From: Neolewinella antarctica
GTDB taxonomy: Bacteria; Bacteroidota; Bacteroidia; Chitinophagales; Saprospiraceae
Reading direction: 5' to 3'
Assembly: GCF_011927835.1 (NCBI RefSeq)
Contig: NZ_JAATJH010000006.1
Location: 65,583 to 129,582, forward strand
Length of the DNA stretch: 64,000 nucleotides
Shown piece by piece: positions 50,919 to 59,743 of this stretch. Both the position numbers and the translations under genes were made by a program. The notes under the pieces are model-generated. The model did no database searches and had not been told where the DNA came from. It saw nothing but the letters and a program-made list of their open reading frames with translations. Each line of letters begins with the position of its first letter. The first letter of the stretch is position 1.

Positions 50919-51155
50919 AATTGTTTGGGGTTGTGTGTACTGATATACGTGATGAAGCAACGGGGTTTCTGGCGTTCTTGTTCATCCGTTAATGATGGGC
51001 TTGATCACGGCATTGTCCGTCGCTTAACAAATCTTTGCGGTGGAAAGCACGTTATTTGGAGGAGGAAATTTGCCCCTTATCACCGCCCCACCCAATTACC
51101 CTGCTTCAACGCCCGCGCAAACTGCTTGCCCTTTTAACCCCCCGAAAAATCTATC

Positions 51156-51914
51156 ATGAAGTACCTCTCCGCTGCTTTTCTATTACTCGCGTTGCTGTTT
51201 GTGTCCTGCGAAGACGACGAAGATCCCTTCACGGATGGCGAGGTGGAACTACAAATGAACTTCACGGGCGATTTCGACGGGCGTGACCTCATGGTACAGA
51301 GTGAAGCCTACGCCTACCCCGGGGGGGGGCAACTGAAGTTTCAGTTATTCCAGTACTACGTTTCCGACTTGCAACTAGTCCCGGCGGACGGCGGCGATCC
51401 GGTCATCCTGAGTGAGATCGAGTTGATTCGCTACGCGTCCGCCACCGAAGACAACGTCGAATCCCGCACCTTTACCGTCCCTTCCGGCGACTACTCCGCC
51501 GTCCGCTTCGGCCTCGGCGTGAAGCCCGCGCTGAACAACACCGACCCGAACAACTTCTCGGCGAACGACCCACTGAACGAAAACGAATTCTGGAACGCCA
51601 ATGCCCGCTACGTTTTCGCAAAGATCGAAGCTAATGCGGATCTGGAGGGTGACGACATTTTCGACGCGCCCGTCACCATCCACATGGGCAGCGACGCGCT
51701 CTACCGCACCGTCACGCTGAGCCAGGACGTGTCCTTCCGCCCCGGCACCGACGCCGAACTCACCGTGGTTGCCGACATTTTCCAGGCGTTCGGCGGGAAC
51801 AGCGACACCTACGACCTCACCGTACCCGCCAACCGCCGCGTGCACGGGGGTAATCAGAATGTTGCCGCCGGTGTTTTCAACCGCCTGGCCGAGCAGTTCA
51901 AACTGACCCGGTAA
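51156..51914 (+). CDS. MbnP-like lipoprotein (substrate of the di-heme enzyme)
   Basis: The 252-residue lipoprotein (MKYLSAAFLLLALLFVSC, Cys18) matches MbnP: LQMNFTGDFDGRDLMVQSEA, then FQLFQYYVSDLQLVP, VRFGLGVKPALNNTDPNNFS, NDPLNENEFWNANARYVFAK and VTIHMGSDALYRTVTL. In methanotrophs MbnP is a copper-binding periplasmic protein whose tryptophan is turned into kynurenine by MbnH. Here Trp146 is the only Trp in the protein, pointing to the same modification. Two MbnH-like genes follow at 12-bp and overlapping spacing. A G9 run at 51321 lies in the reading frame. Confidence 0.85.
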   Translation: MKYLSAAFLLLALLFVSCEDDEDPFTDGEVELQMNFTGDFDGRDLMVQSEAYAYPGGGQLKFQLFQYYVSDLQLVPADGGDPVILSEIELIRYASATEDNVESRTFTVPSGDYSAVRFGLGVKPALNNTDPNNFSANDPLNENEFWNANARYVFAKIEANADLEGDDIFDAPVTIHMGSDALYRTVTLSQDVSFRPGTDAELTVVADIFQAFGGNSDTYDLTVPANRRVHGGNQNVAAGVFNRLAEQFKLTR

Positions 51915-51925
51915 ATCAACGAAGT

Positions 51926-53002
51926 ATGCGTACGCTGCTCGGGTTTTGTTTGCTGTGGACGGCGCTGGGGTGTACCGACCCCGGCCCGGAGCGTCTGGCC
52001 CTTGCGGAACCCGCTGCTTTTGCAAGTATGATCCTTCCCGACGATAACCCGACCACCAAGGAGGGGCTAGCGTTGGGCCGCCGACTATTCTTCGATCCGA
52101 TCCTATCGGCTGATTCGACCGTCAGTTGCGGAACTTGCCACGAACCCGCCAGAGCGTTTGCGGACGGCAAGTCGCTCAGCGTCGGTCTCGGTGGGCGGAC
52201 GGGCCGCCGCAACAGCCCCGGGCTCGCGAACGTCGGCTACCTACACCAAACCCTGTTTTGGGACGGCCGCGCCGCCGATCTGGAAAGCCAGGCGCTTCAC
52301 CCCATCGCCGACCAGCACGAAATGGGTGGTAGCTGGCCGGCCGTCATCAGTAAGCTCCGGCGGCACCCTGCTTACGGTCCGGCGTTCCTGGACGCCTTCG
52401 CACTGGACGAACTCCGCCAGCTTAATCCCGACCACGTCGGTAAGGCGCTCGCGCAATTTCAACGCTCGCTCATTTCAGCGGACAGCAAATACGACCGGGT
52501 CGTGCGGGGTGACGCGGCGTACACGGAGAGCGAAGCCCTCGGCGCCGCCATTTTTTTCGACCTGGGCGACCAACCGGAAGAGATAAAATGGTTTGGCAGA
52601 ATCCCCACCGGCGAGTGCGCCCACTGCCACACCGCTCCGCACTTCACCAACCAGCGATTCTTCAATAATGGGTTGGATGAGCAGTTGGACGTGGCGGCTT
52701 TCAGGGATAAGGGGCGGGGAGCGGTCACCGGAAGCAAATACGACAACGGCCTGTTCAAAGTCCCCGGCCTGCGCAACGTAGCGTTGACCGGTCCCTACAT
52801 GCACGACGGCCGGATGGCGACGCTCGCCGCGGTCGTCGATCACTACGACCGTGGGGGTCACTACGCCGAAAATCGTAGCGCCAACGTAATGCCGTTGCTG
52901 TTAACGGGCCGTCAAAAGACCGCTTTAGTCGACTTCCTGCACACCCTTACCGACACTTCGTTTGTTAATAACCCGGACCACCGACCCCTGAACTCAAAAT
53001 AA
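51926..53002 (+). CDS. MbnH/MauG-like di-heme peroxidase lipoprotein
   Basis: The 358-residue protein has a lipobox at Cys16 (WTALGC) and two heme c sites, CGTCH (Cys68, Cys71, His72) and CAHCH (Cys231, Cys234, His235). The layout is that of bacterial di-heme cytochrome c peroxidases of the MauG/MbnH branch, with GRRLFFDPILSADSTV, GLANVGYLHQTLFWDGRAAD and TGPYMHDGRMATL. It should form high-valent iron and oxidise Trp of the MbnP-like partner 12 bp upstream. Its stop overlaps the start of the next gene (TAATG). Confidence 0.9.
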   Translation: MRTLLGFCLLWTALGCTDPGPERLALAEPAAFASMILPDDNPTTKEGLALGRRLFFDPILSADSTVSCGTCHEPARAFADGKSLSVGLGGRTGRRNSPGLANVGYLHQTLFWDGRAADLESQALHPIADQHEMGGSWPAVISKLRRHPAYGPAFLDAFALDELRQLNPDHVGKALAQFQRSLISADSKYDRVVRGDAAYTESEALGAAIFFDLGDQPEEIKWFGRIPTGECAHCHTAPHFTNQRFFNNGLDEQLDVAAFRDKGRGAVTGSKYDNGLFKVPGLRNVALTGPYMHDGRMATLAAVVDHYDRGGHYAENRSANVMPLLLTGRQKTALVDFLHTLTDTSFVNNPDHRPLNSK

Positions 53003-54147
53003 TGCCCTACCGGATTCTCTTCCTGCTCGTTTCCCTGTCGCTCGCGTCGCTGAGCGCCTGCGGCCCCGATCCGGAAGACGACGCGCAGCCGGTCTGCCCG
53101 GAATGCCCCGGCGAACCGACGGATCCCCTAATTACCGGCCCGTCGGTGGCAACCGATTACGAGTTGGAAATTGCCGAATACATGCCCCGCCCAATCCTGG
53201 ACGAGGACAACCCCCTCACTCGGGAAGGAATCGAGTTGGGGCGCCGGCTGTTCTACGACAAAATTATGGGCCGCGACAGCGCCTTCGCCTGCGCTGATTG
53301 TCACCGGCAGGAACGCGCCTTTACGGACGGTCGCACGCTGGCCGTGGGCGTGGATGGTCGGGAAGGGCGGCGCAATGCCATGTCGCTCGTCAACCTGGTG
53401 TTCAACGGTAGTGGCTTTAACTGGGACGGCAGTTCCGTTAAGCTCTGGGAACAGGCCGTCCACCCCGTCGAAAACATGTTTGAGATGGACGAAGACTGGG
53501 CGAACGTGCTGGAGCGGATTCGCGGCAGTGACGATTATCCACAACGGTTCCGGGCGACTTACGGCATCGACCGACGCAGCGAGATCACGCAGGAGCTGGT
53601 CGTCAAGGCAATCGCTCAGTTCGAGAGCACCATTATTTCGGCGGACAGCCACTTCGACCGCGTCTTCTTCAAAAACACCGAGTTCTTTACCGAAGAGGAG
53701 CAACTGGGGGCGGATAGTTTATTCTTCGTGGAGAACGTGCCCGTGGGCGCGCTCCACCCGGGTTGCGGCCACTGCCATAACGCACCTTCCTTCGGCGACA
53801 ATCGCTTTAAGAATAACGGACTGGACGACGTGGCTAGTTTGGATGATTTTCGGGACAAAGGGTTCGGGGCCGTCTCCGGCAGCAAGTTCGACAACGGAAA
53901 GTTCAGAACCCCGACCCTACGCAACATCGCCCTCACGGCGCCCTACATGCACGATGGCCGGTTTACTACGTTAGCGGAAGTCGTGGAGCATTACGCGGAC
54001 GGGGGGCACGGGGTGGAAAATGAGGACCCCAACATCACCGGCTTTCCCCTAACGGAGCGAAAGAAGCGTGCGCTGGTTGCTTTCCTTAATTCCCTGACGG
54101 ACGAAGGTTTACTGACGGATCCTAGGTTTTCCGACCCTTTTGAATAG
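53002..54147 (+). CDS. Second MbnH/MauG-like di-heme peroxidase lipoprotein
   Basis: The 381-residue protein is a paralogue of the preceding one, with a lipoprotein signal (MPYRILFLLVSLSLASLSAC, Cys20). It has an extra Cys-containing N-terminal stretch (VCPECPGEPT) and two heme sites, CADCH (Cys97) and CGHCH (Cys255). RRLFYDKIMGRDSAFACADC and ALTAPYMHDGRFTTLAEVVE match the family. ATG overlaps the previous stop (TAATG), so the three genes are one operon. Having two such enzymes next to one MbnP is unusual; they may differ in reduction or in the residue oxidised. Confidence 0.9.
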   Translation: MPYRILFLLVSLSLASLSACGPDPEDDAQPVCPECPGEPTDPLITGPSVATDYELEIAEYMPRPILDEDNPLTREGIELGRRLFYDKIMGRDSAFACADCHRQERAFTDGRTLAVGVDGREGRRNAMSLVNLVFNGSGFNWDGSSVKLWEQAVHPVENMFEMDEDWANVLERIRGSDDYPQRFRATYGIDRRSEITQELVVKAIAQFESTIISADSHFDRVFFKNTEFFTEEEQLGADSLFFVENVPVGALHPGCGHCHNAPSFGDNRFKNNGLDDVASLDDFRDKGFGAVSGSKFDNGKFRTPTLRNIALTAPYMHDGRFTTLAEVVEHYADGGHGVENEDPNITGFPLTERKKRALVAFLNSLTDEGLLTDPRFSDPFE

Positions 54148-54250
54148 GCTTACGTAGTTCGGATCACGGTAGGTTTTATTGAACGCAATACTGCGTGGCA
54201 ATGCGAGAACCCGTCCAGCTTAAACGCATATTTAACTTCCGTCGAATAAC

Positions 54251-54271
54251 CTGGCGCGGTCGCGGGTGCAA
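54251..54271. repeat. Family D short GC-rich repeat, single copy
   Basis: CTGGCGCGGTCGCGGGTGCA lies about 100 bp after the MbnH pair. Confidence 0.65.
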
Positions 54272-54425
54272 GGTTTTGGGAGAAGGGAGCAGTGGTTTTT
54301 TGCTACGCCCCGGAAGTTACTAGTGAAGAAATCTTAGTTAATACGCCCTTTCCAGCTTGGCTACCCACCCAAATCATTTCGTTTTGCGTCTTCAACAAGT
54401 ATTTTAATTCACGCGTTACTCCGCC

Positions 54426-54893
54426 ATGCCCCTGCTTCTTTTCGCCGTGCTCCTCTCTTTATTACCCGGTTCGCCCGCTGACTTGCGGGATACCCAGTAC
54501 GCCAAATTAGATGGCCTGTGGGAGGGGCACATGATCGTCGGTGGCCTCGCCGGAACCCAGCGCCTACCCATGCAACTCTACTTAAAGACGAAGGGGCGCA
54601 GGGTCGAAGGGCGCAGTTACGTGCAGTTGCCCGACGGCACCACCCTGCGGATGGACCTACTGGGTTCTTTTTTTCGCGACGGCTCAATCGAGCTCAGGGA
54701 AGTCGCTTTCGCCGGTGACTCGACGAACGAACTGATGCCCGAATTCAACCGGCAGTATCAAATCCTCCTGAGCGATGACATTTGGAACCCCGTGCTGAAT
54801 GGCTACTGGCAGGAAGTGACGAAGGACGTGTTCAAGAAAGGCCGGCGTTTGGGGCGGATGGAACTCGCCCGCCGCAACGCGGACGGCGCGTGA
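54426..54893 (+). CDS. Secreted protein of unknown function
   Basis: The 155-residue protein has a short signal (MPLLLFAVLLSLLPGSPA) and a beta-rich mature chain: YAKLDGLWEGHMIVGG, QRLPMQLYLKTKGRRVEGRS and YVQLPDGTTLRMDLLGSFFR, then a NGYWQEVTKDVFKKGRRLGR tail. A lipocalin-like or calycin fold is possible but not supported by a motif. Basic C-terminus. No operon partner. Confidence 0.65.
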   Translation: MPLLLFAVLLSLLPGSPADLRDTQYAKLDGLWEGHMIVGGLAGTQRLPMQLYLKTKGRRVEGRSYVQLPDGTTLRMDLLGSFFRDGSIELREVAFAGDSTNELMPEFNRQYQILLSDDIWNPVLNGYWQEVTKDVFKKGRRLGRMELARRNADGA

Positions 54894-54975
54894 TGTATTT
54901 TGGGGTCTTACGGGGTATGATGTCCCGTCGTTTTGGAATTGTCGCAGCGGATGATTTACGGTCAGCTAAATAATC

Positions 54976-55086
54976 GGACAATATTATTGTAACATTTTGA
55001 CGAGCGTAGTGAGCTGCCTCGTCTCCCCTCTACCTTTGGAGAGGGGCCGGGGGAGAGGGTTACAAGATGTCTGTTTAATATTGTCC
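54976..55086. repeat. Nested palindromic element with family E core
   Basis: GGACAATATTA at 54976 faces TAATATTGTCC at 55076, and GTAACA faces a partial copy further in. The middle (55023-55060) is CCCCTCTACC/GGAGAGGGGCC plus GGGGGAGAGGG, the same core as in hisS. The rest of 54894-55275 shows nothing. Confidence 0.75.
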
Positions 55087-55275
55087 AAGTACTTATTAGC
55101 TACGCCACCGCCACCGCCGATCATTGCGGCTCATGACGTCGGTAGTTGGAATTCTCAATGAGTGGAAGTCATTGCTAGCTTCGCCGATAGTTCGTGGTCA
55201 CCGAAACACTACTGGAAGCCACTGCGGAACACAGGACTGCCGCGGCCCGTCAGGTGTGTAACCGATGGTCACCGT

Positions 55276-55701
55276 CTATTTCCGTAAGTGCGAGTAAATC
55301 AACCCAGCATTGTAAGCCTTCAGCACGTGCCGTACCGTCCCCGTCAGGTTTTTTGGCAATTCCTTAAGCGACCACCACTCCACGTTTTCGAATTTCTCCA
55401 ACTCCTTGCTTTCCGGCGTTCCGTCATAGTGGTAGGCCCTGAAGTAGAGCACGATGCGGTGTTCCTTGGCGGACCGCTTGTGCAGCACGTGCACCAGCTC
55501 CAGGTCGTCTTCACTAAGTTCGATCCCCGCCTCTTCCTGGCTTTCCCGGATGAGGGTCTGGATGGCGAACTCCTTACGTTCGATCGTCCCGCCGATCAAA
55601 GAATAGTTGCCGCCGTTCGGCTTCGTTTGCTTGAGCAACAGCAGTTTGCCGTGGTCGTGGAGGAACAGGCGCGCTTTGAGGGAGACGGAAAATTTAGCCA
55701 T
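55276..55701 (-). CDS. Nudix hydrolase
   Basis: From the ATG at 55701 the 141-residue protein has a complete Nudix box (GTIERKEFAIQTLIRESQEE plus AGI; G-x5-E-x7-REx2EExG). The rest follows the fold: FSVSLKARLFLHDHGKLLLL, then KQTKPNGGNYSLIGG and VLYFRAYHYDGTPESKELEK. It hydrolyses a nucleoside diphosphate linked to another moiety; the substrate is unknown. The frame upstream to 55812 is not family-like. Confidence 0.92.
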   Translation of the reverse strand: MAKFSVSLKARLFLHDHGKLLLLKQTKPNGGNYSLIGGTIERKEFAIQTLIRESQEEAGIELSEDDLELVHVLHKRSAKEHRIVLYFRAYHYDGTPESKELEKFENVEWWSLKELPKNLTGTVRHVLKAYNAGLIYSHLRK

Positions 55702-55965
55702 GCTGTTAAGGTACTGCGGAAAGAAAAGGGCGGACCCGCCGGTTTTGGTTACTTTTGCGGGGTGGGCCGAGCTTGAACCCGATGAGCGCCGAAGATAGAC
55801 CCTTCCGCACAACTTCGGGCATCACTACCACGGGCTACTGAAGTCCAGCGGGTCTGAGCGAATAGGGTAGCGGGCAAACCACCCGGCCCGAACTCCGACC
55901 GAGCATGTGACGTTTCCATCGTGCTTTTCGTCCCACGTTAAGGACTCAAAGAGAACCAACAATTT

Positions 55966-57051
55966 ATGCGCTACGACAGTGTAATTGATACCATCGGTGG
56001 GACGCCCCTCGTGGCGCTCGACCGTATTTGCGGCGACCGCATTTCCGCCAAAGTTTACGGGAAGGTCGAAGCTTTTAACCCCGGCCAGTCCGCTAAGGAC
56101 CGCGCGGCCAAGTACATGATCGAGCAGGCCGAACGGAAGGGGCGCATTCAGCCGGGCGCGACCATCATCGAAGCTACGAGTGGCAACACGGGTTATTCCA
56201 TCGCCATGATTGCCGCCGTGAAGGGGTACAAGTGCATCCTGACCCTGACGGACAAGGCCGGCCCCGAAAAGGTTGCCTTGCTCAAGGCCCTCGGCGCGAA
56301 AATCGTGCTGTGCCCCAAAGACGCCGCGCCCGAATCGCCCGAGAGCTACTATTCCCGCGCCGAAGAACTCGCCGGCACGATACCCAACAGCATCTACCTG
56401 CGGCAGAACTGGAACCTCGATAACTCCGGCGCCCATTATCATTCCACCGGCCCGGAAATCTGGAACGACACGGACGGAAAAGTGACCCACTACGTCTGTT
56501 GCGCCGGCACGGGTGGCTCCCTCTCCGGCACGGCCCGGTACCTCAAGGAGAAGAACCCTGACGTCACGATTGTGGGCGTTGATGCTTACGGGTCCGTCCT
56601 AAAAAAGTACTGGCAGACGGGCGTCTTCGACACCGACGAAATTTTTAGCTGGAAAGTAGAAGGCCTCGGCAAAACGATCATCCCCGACAACATGGCTTTC
56701 GACCTGATCGACGAATTCATCAAAGTGGGTGACCGGGCCGCGGCCCTGCGCGTTCGCGAGCTGGCCCGTCGGGAAGGTTTGTTGCTCGGGTACAGTAGTG
56801 GCGCGGCGCTCGAAGCCGTTTTCGCCATGCGCAAGCAACTCACCAAAGACGACGTCGTCGTTGTGCTATTCCCCGACCACGGCAGCCGCTACCTCGGTAA
56901 AGTGTACAATGAAGAATGGATGCAGGAACAGGGTTACCTGACTTCCACCGGCGAGCCAGCCTCCTACAGCGTTAAGCACCTCCAACGGATGTACCGGGTC
57001 TACAAGCGGATGTACGGCCGAAAGATCAAACAAAAACTAAACCTGGTTTGA
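55966..57051 (+). CDS. Cysteine synthase / cystathionine beta-synthase family enzyme
   Basis: The 361-residue PLP enzyme starts MRYDSVIDTIGGTPLVALDR. PLP lysine is Lys44 (NPGQSAKDRAAKYMIEQAER), the substrate loop is ATSGNTGYSIAMIAAVKGYK and the phosphate site is CAGTGGSLSG. It lacks the C-terminal CBS-domain pair. It makes cysteine or cystathionine from an activated serine and a thiol. The C-terminal 60 residues (YLGKVYNEEWMQEQGYL...) extend beyond CysK and match the CBS-like branch. Confidence 0.93.
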   Translation: MRYDSVIDTIGGTPLVALDRICGDRISAKVYGKVEAFNPGQSAKDRAAKYMIEQAERKGRIQPGATIIEATSGNTGYSIAMIAAVKGYKCILTLTDKAGPEKVALLKALGAKIVLCPKDAAPESPESYYSRAEELAGTIPNSIYLRQNWNLDNSGAHYHSTGPEIWNDTDGKVTHYVCCAGTGGSLSGTARYLKEKNPDVTIVGVDAYGSVLKKYWQTGVFDTDEIFSWKVEGLGKTIIPDNMAFDLIDEFIKVGDRAAALRVRELARREGLLLGYSSGAALEAVFAMRKQLTKDDVVVVLFPDHGSRYLGKVYNEEWMQEQGYLTSTGEPASYSVKHLQRMYRVYKRMYGRKIKQKLNLV

Positions 57052-57175
57052 GTTACCCGGTTGTATGCCCTCACCCACGTGTCGTCCGCGCTTGACACCC
57101 CCGCCGAATGGCCCCAAGGCCTTATCTTCCCATCGGTACATTTACGCATCCCCCCCGCCTAAAGCACTAGACCTG

Positions 57176-57832
57176 ATGGCTTCTTCCCCTAAATTCAAAT
57201 CCAACGGTGAGTCACCGCCCATGTTTGAGAACAAGCTTCTCAACCGGCTCACCCAGACGCACATCGCTACGCCGATCGTTATTTTCGTCGTCTACGCAAT
57301 CGGCCTACTCTGGTACACAGAAGTAGCCACTGACGTGAATACCCTGGCGGTCGTCGGGCTGTTTTTGCTCGGAACCCTCACCTTTACTTTTGCGGAGTAC
57401 ATCGTGCACCGCTGGGTGTACCACCCACCGCACGGGGCTTCGGAGAAGTACCAGGAAATTATGTACAACGCCCACGGGTTTCACCACGATTACCCGAAGG
57501 ATAAGAAGCGGCTGGCGATGCCGCCCGTGCTGGCCGTTGTGGTGTCCACCGTTTTACTCTACTTTTTTCAGCTGATCCTGGGAGACTTTTCGTTTTCTTT
57601 CCTGGCTGGGTTCGTAGTGGGCTACGCACTTTATCTCGTGGTGCACTACACCGTCCACATGTACGCCCCCCCCAAGAACTTTCTCAAAGCGCTGTGGGTC
57701 AACCACGCCCTGCACCACTACAGTAAGGAAGATGTCCTGTACGGCGTATCCCAGCCGCTCTGGGATTACGTGTTCGGCACCATGCCCAAGGCGAAGCAGG
57801 GCGGTAAGCGGGTGGTGGAAGTCGTTCGGTAA
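57176..57832 (+). CDS. Fatty acid hydroxylase superfamily membrane protein
   Basis: From the ATG at 57176 the 218-residue protein has about four membrane helices and the His-box motifs of the sterol desaturase/fatty acid hydroxylase superfamily: EYIVHRWVYH, NAHGFHHDYPKD, HYTVHMYAPP and NHALHHYSKEDVLYGVSQP. These His residues hold a di-iron centre that hydroxylates acyl chains, for example 2-hydroxy lipids. A later start (MFENKLLNRLTQTH) is possible. A C8 run lies in the gene at 57666. Confidence 0.9.
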   Translation: MASSPKFKSNGESPPMFENKLLNRLTQTHIATPIVIFVVYAIGLLWYTEVATDVNTLAVVGLFLLGTLTFTFAEYIVHRWVYHPPHGASEKYQEIMYNAHGFHHDYPKDKKRLAMPPVLAVVVSTVLLYFFQLILGDFSFSFLAGFVVGYALYLVVHYTVHMYAPPKNFLKALWVNHALHHYSKEDVLYGVSQPLWDYVFGTMPKAKQGGKRVVEVVR

Positions 57833-57858
57833 ATAATTTTTGCCTTCAAATAAGCACC

Positions 57859-58182
57859 ATGGCCGCCCAGTACATCACGGACGTGCACGACGTCGCCAGC
57901 TCCATCCCCCGTGGCCGCGTCACGACGTACGGCTCGATCGCGAGTTTTCTGACGCTCGGTAGCGCGCGCATGGTTGGGTGGGCCATGAATAAGTGCTTGC
58001 CGGGGGAGGAAGTGCCGGCGCACCGGGTGCTCAACCGGAAGGGAGAACTGAGTGGCCGTAACGCATTTAGCACACCCACGCTGATGCAGGAACGGCTGGA
58101 AGCGGAGGGCGTCTCCGTTACCGACAACAAGGTCGACAACTTCGCCGAACTATTCTGGAACCCCACCGAACTACTCGAATGA
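57859..58182 (+). CDS. Alkyltransferase-like (ATL) DNA repair protein
   Basis: The 107-residue protein is the DNA-binding domain of O6-alkylguanine transferases (SSIPRGRVTTYGSIASFLTL, GWAMNKCLPGEEVPAHRVLN). The catalytic Cys of PCHRV is Ala here (PAHRV), which defines ATLs: they bind O6-alkylguanine and hand it to nucleotide-excision repair rather than removing the alkyl group. uvrB is elsewhere in the window. Its stop overlaps tsaB by ATGA. Confidence 0.88.
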   Translation: MAAQYITDVHDVASSIPRGRVTTYGSIASFLTLGSARMVGWAMNKCLPGEEVPAHRVLNRKGELSGRNAFSTPTLMQERLEAEGVSVTDNKVDNFAELFWNPTELLE

Positions 58183-58934
58183 TCCGTCTTTTACTGGAAA
58201 CGGCTACCGATATTTGCTCCGTAGCCGTGGCACGGGGGGAGGTTATTCTGGCGGAACATACTGCTACGGAAGCCTTTCAGCATTCGTCACATCTGACGTT
58301 GTTTATTAAGCAAATTTTGAATGAAGCAGGATTGAAGCCAGCCGACTTGGACGAGGTGGTGCTGAGTGATGGCCCGGGGAGTTATACTTCTTTACGCGTC
58401 GGTGCCGCTACGGCCAAAGGGCTTTGTTTCGCGCTGCCGGGCCTGCGTTTGCGGACGGTGAGCGCACTGGCTGCCCTAAATTTGGTAGCCAGCAAGGAGG
58501 GGCCGGTACTGGCAACGCTGAATTCGCGTAAGAAGGAAGTTTTTGCCCGGCTTTTTGTGAACGGGGCGTCCCGACTAAGTGCGGGGCCAGCTGATGCGGC
58601 GCGGTCGCGGGTGCGGGGTAATGATGAAGGAGAACGGTTGTTGGGTCCCCACAATCTGCAATTATCCATTGAGGATTGGACCACTCCGTATCGGGAGTTA
58701 GTGGGTACTGAATTGATCACCGTCGTCGGCCCCGGTCAGTATAGGGTACAAGAATTTCTGGCCCAGAACGAAGAAGGTTTTACGTTCGCCGCTCCCGCTC
58801 ATTGCTCCGCTACCCACCTCCTGGCACCCGCGACCGCGCCCAACTTGGCCCGCGAAGAGGACTTAGCAACCTACGAGCCTTTTTACCTAAACCCACCCTT
58901 CGTCACCAAGTCGAAGAAGAAACTGCTGGGCTAA
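58179..58934 (+). CDS. tsaB: tRNA threonylcarbamoyladenosine biosynthesis protein TsaB
   Basis: The 251-residue protein has the TsaB core: IRLLLETATDICSVAVARG, HSSHLTLFIKQILNEAGL and SDGPGSYTSLRVGAATAKGL. TsaB dimerises with TsaD in making t6A37 of tRNAs. It overlaps the ATL gene (ATGA) and truA (TAATG), so three genes are coupled. Two family D repeats are translated within it: AARSRVRGN near residue 144 (58598-58618) and LAPATAPN near 216 (58821-58840). Both are in the poorly conserved second half, which is longer than usual. Confidence 0.93.
   Translation: MIRLLLETATDICSVAVARGEVILAEHTATEAFQHSSHLTLFIKQILNEAGLKPADLDEVVLSDGPGSYTSLRVGAATAKGLCFALPGLRLRTVSALAALNLVASKEGPVLATLNSRKKEVFARLFVNGASRLSAGPADAARSRVRGNDEGERLLGPHNLQLSIEDWTTPYRELVGTELITVVGPGQYRVQEFLAQNEEGFTFAAPAHCSATHLLAPATAPNLAREEDLATYEPFYLNPPFVTKSKKKLLG
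58598..58840. repeat. Family D inverted pair inside tsaB
   Basis: GGCGCGGTCGCGGGTGCGGG at 58598 faces CTGGCACCCGCGACCGCGCC at 58821, 200 bp apart. Both arms are in frame. Confidence 0.8.
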
Positions 58935-59692
58935 TGCGCTACGCTCTCGAATTAGCCTACAACGGCGCCAACTACGCCGGCTGGCAACGCCAACCGAACG
59001 CGCTCACCGTGGAGGAGGTGGTCGACACGGCCCTGAGCACGATCCTGGGCGAACCGATCAAAATTATCGGCTGCGGCAGAACGGACGCCGGCGTGCACGC
59101 CACCGATTACGTGGCCCATTTCGACTTTGACGGCACCGTCCCGCCCGCATTCAAGCGCCGTTACAACCGCTTCGTCGCTGACGATGTCGCCCTCCGTGGT
59201 CTCCACCGGGTGCCGGGCGACTTTCACGCCCGCTTCAGCGCGACCGCGCGGAGTTATACCTACCGGATGACCCTGGAGAAAGACCCCTTCCGGCCCACCA
59301 CCGTGACGAGTTTGCCCCAGTTCGCCGGTGCGGACCAACAATTGATGCAGCGCGCCGCCCGGCTATTGCTGGAGTACAAAGCTTTCGCTCCTTTCTGCAA
59401 GGCGAACTCCGACGCCCACACGATGAATTGTGACCTGCGGCGGGCGGAGTGGGTTTTCGACGACCACGAGTGGACGTTCCACGTGGACGCCGACCGGTTC
59501 TTGCGGGGCATGATTAGGCTGGTGGTCGGAATGTGCCTGCGCGTTGGCACGGGAAAAGTTAAACTGGAAGACGTTAAGGCAGCGTTAGCCACGCAGACGG
59601 CGTTGAGGCAACCGTGGAGTGCCCCGGCAGCGGGGTTATTCCTGAGCTCCGTAACTTATGCGGGCCGATTCGACTGGCAAAACGTCGGTTAA
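58934..59692 (+). CDS. truA: tRNA pseudouridine synthase A
   Basis: From the ATG at 58934 (overlapping the tsaB stop, TAATG) the 252-residue protein is full-length TruA. It has YNGANYAGWQRQ, the catalytic Asp51 in CGRTDAGVHATDYVAHFD, RFSATARSYTYRM and the C-terminal FLRGMIRLVVGMCLRVG. It makes pseudouridine at positions 38-40 of tRNA anticodon stems. Confidence 0.96.
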   Translation: MRYALELAYNGANYAGWQRQPNALTVEEVVDTALSTILGEPIKIIGCGRTDAGVHATDYVAHFDFDGTVPPAFKRRYNRFVADDVALRGLHRVPGDFHARFSATARSYTYRMTLEKDPFRPTTVTSLPQFAGADQQLMQRAARLLLEYKAFAPFCKANSDAHTMNCDLRRAEWVFDDHEWTFHVDADRFLRGMIRLVVGMCLRVGTGKVKLEDVKAALATQTALRQPWSAPAAGLFLSSVTYAGRFDWQNVG

Positions 59693-59704
59693 TCAAACGC
59701 GTCG

Positions 59705-59712
59705 TATTTTTG
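59705..59712 (+). promoter_or_regulatory. Possible -7 element (TATTTTTG) for the WecA-like gene
   Basis: TATTTTTG matches TAnnTTTG and lies 32 bp before the GTG start, so this gene may have its own promoter despite following truA closely. Confidence 0.4.
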
Positions 59713-59743
59713 TGACGCGTATCTCATTAGAAACCCTTTAACA

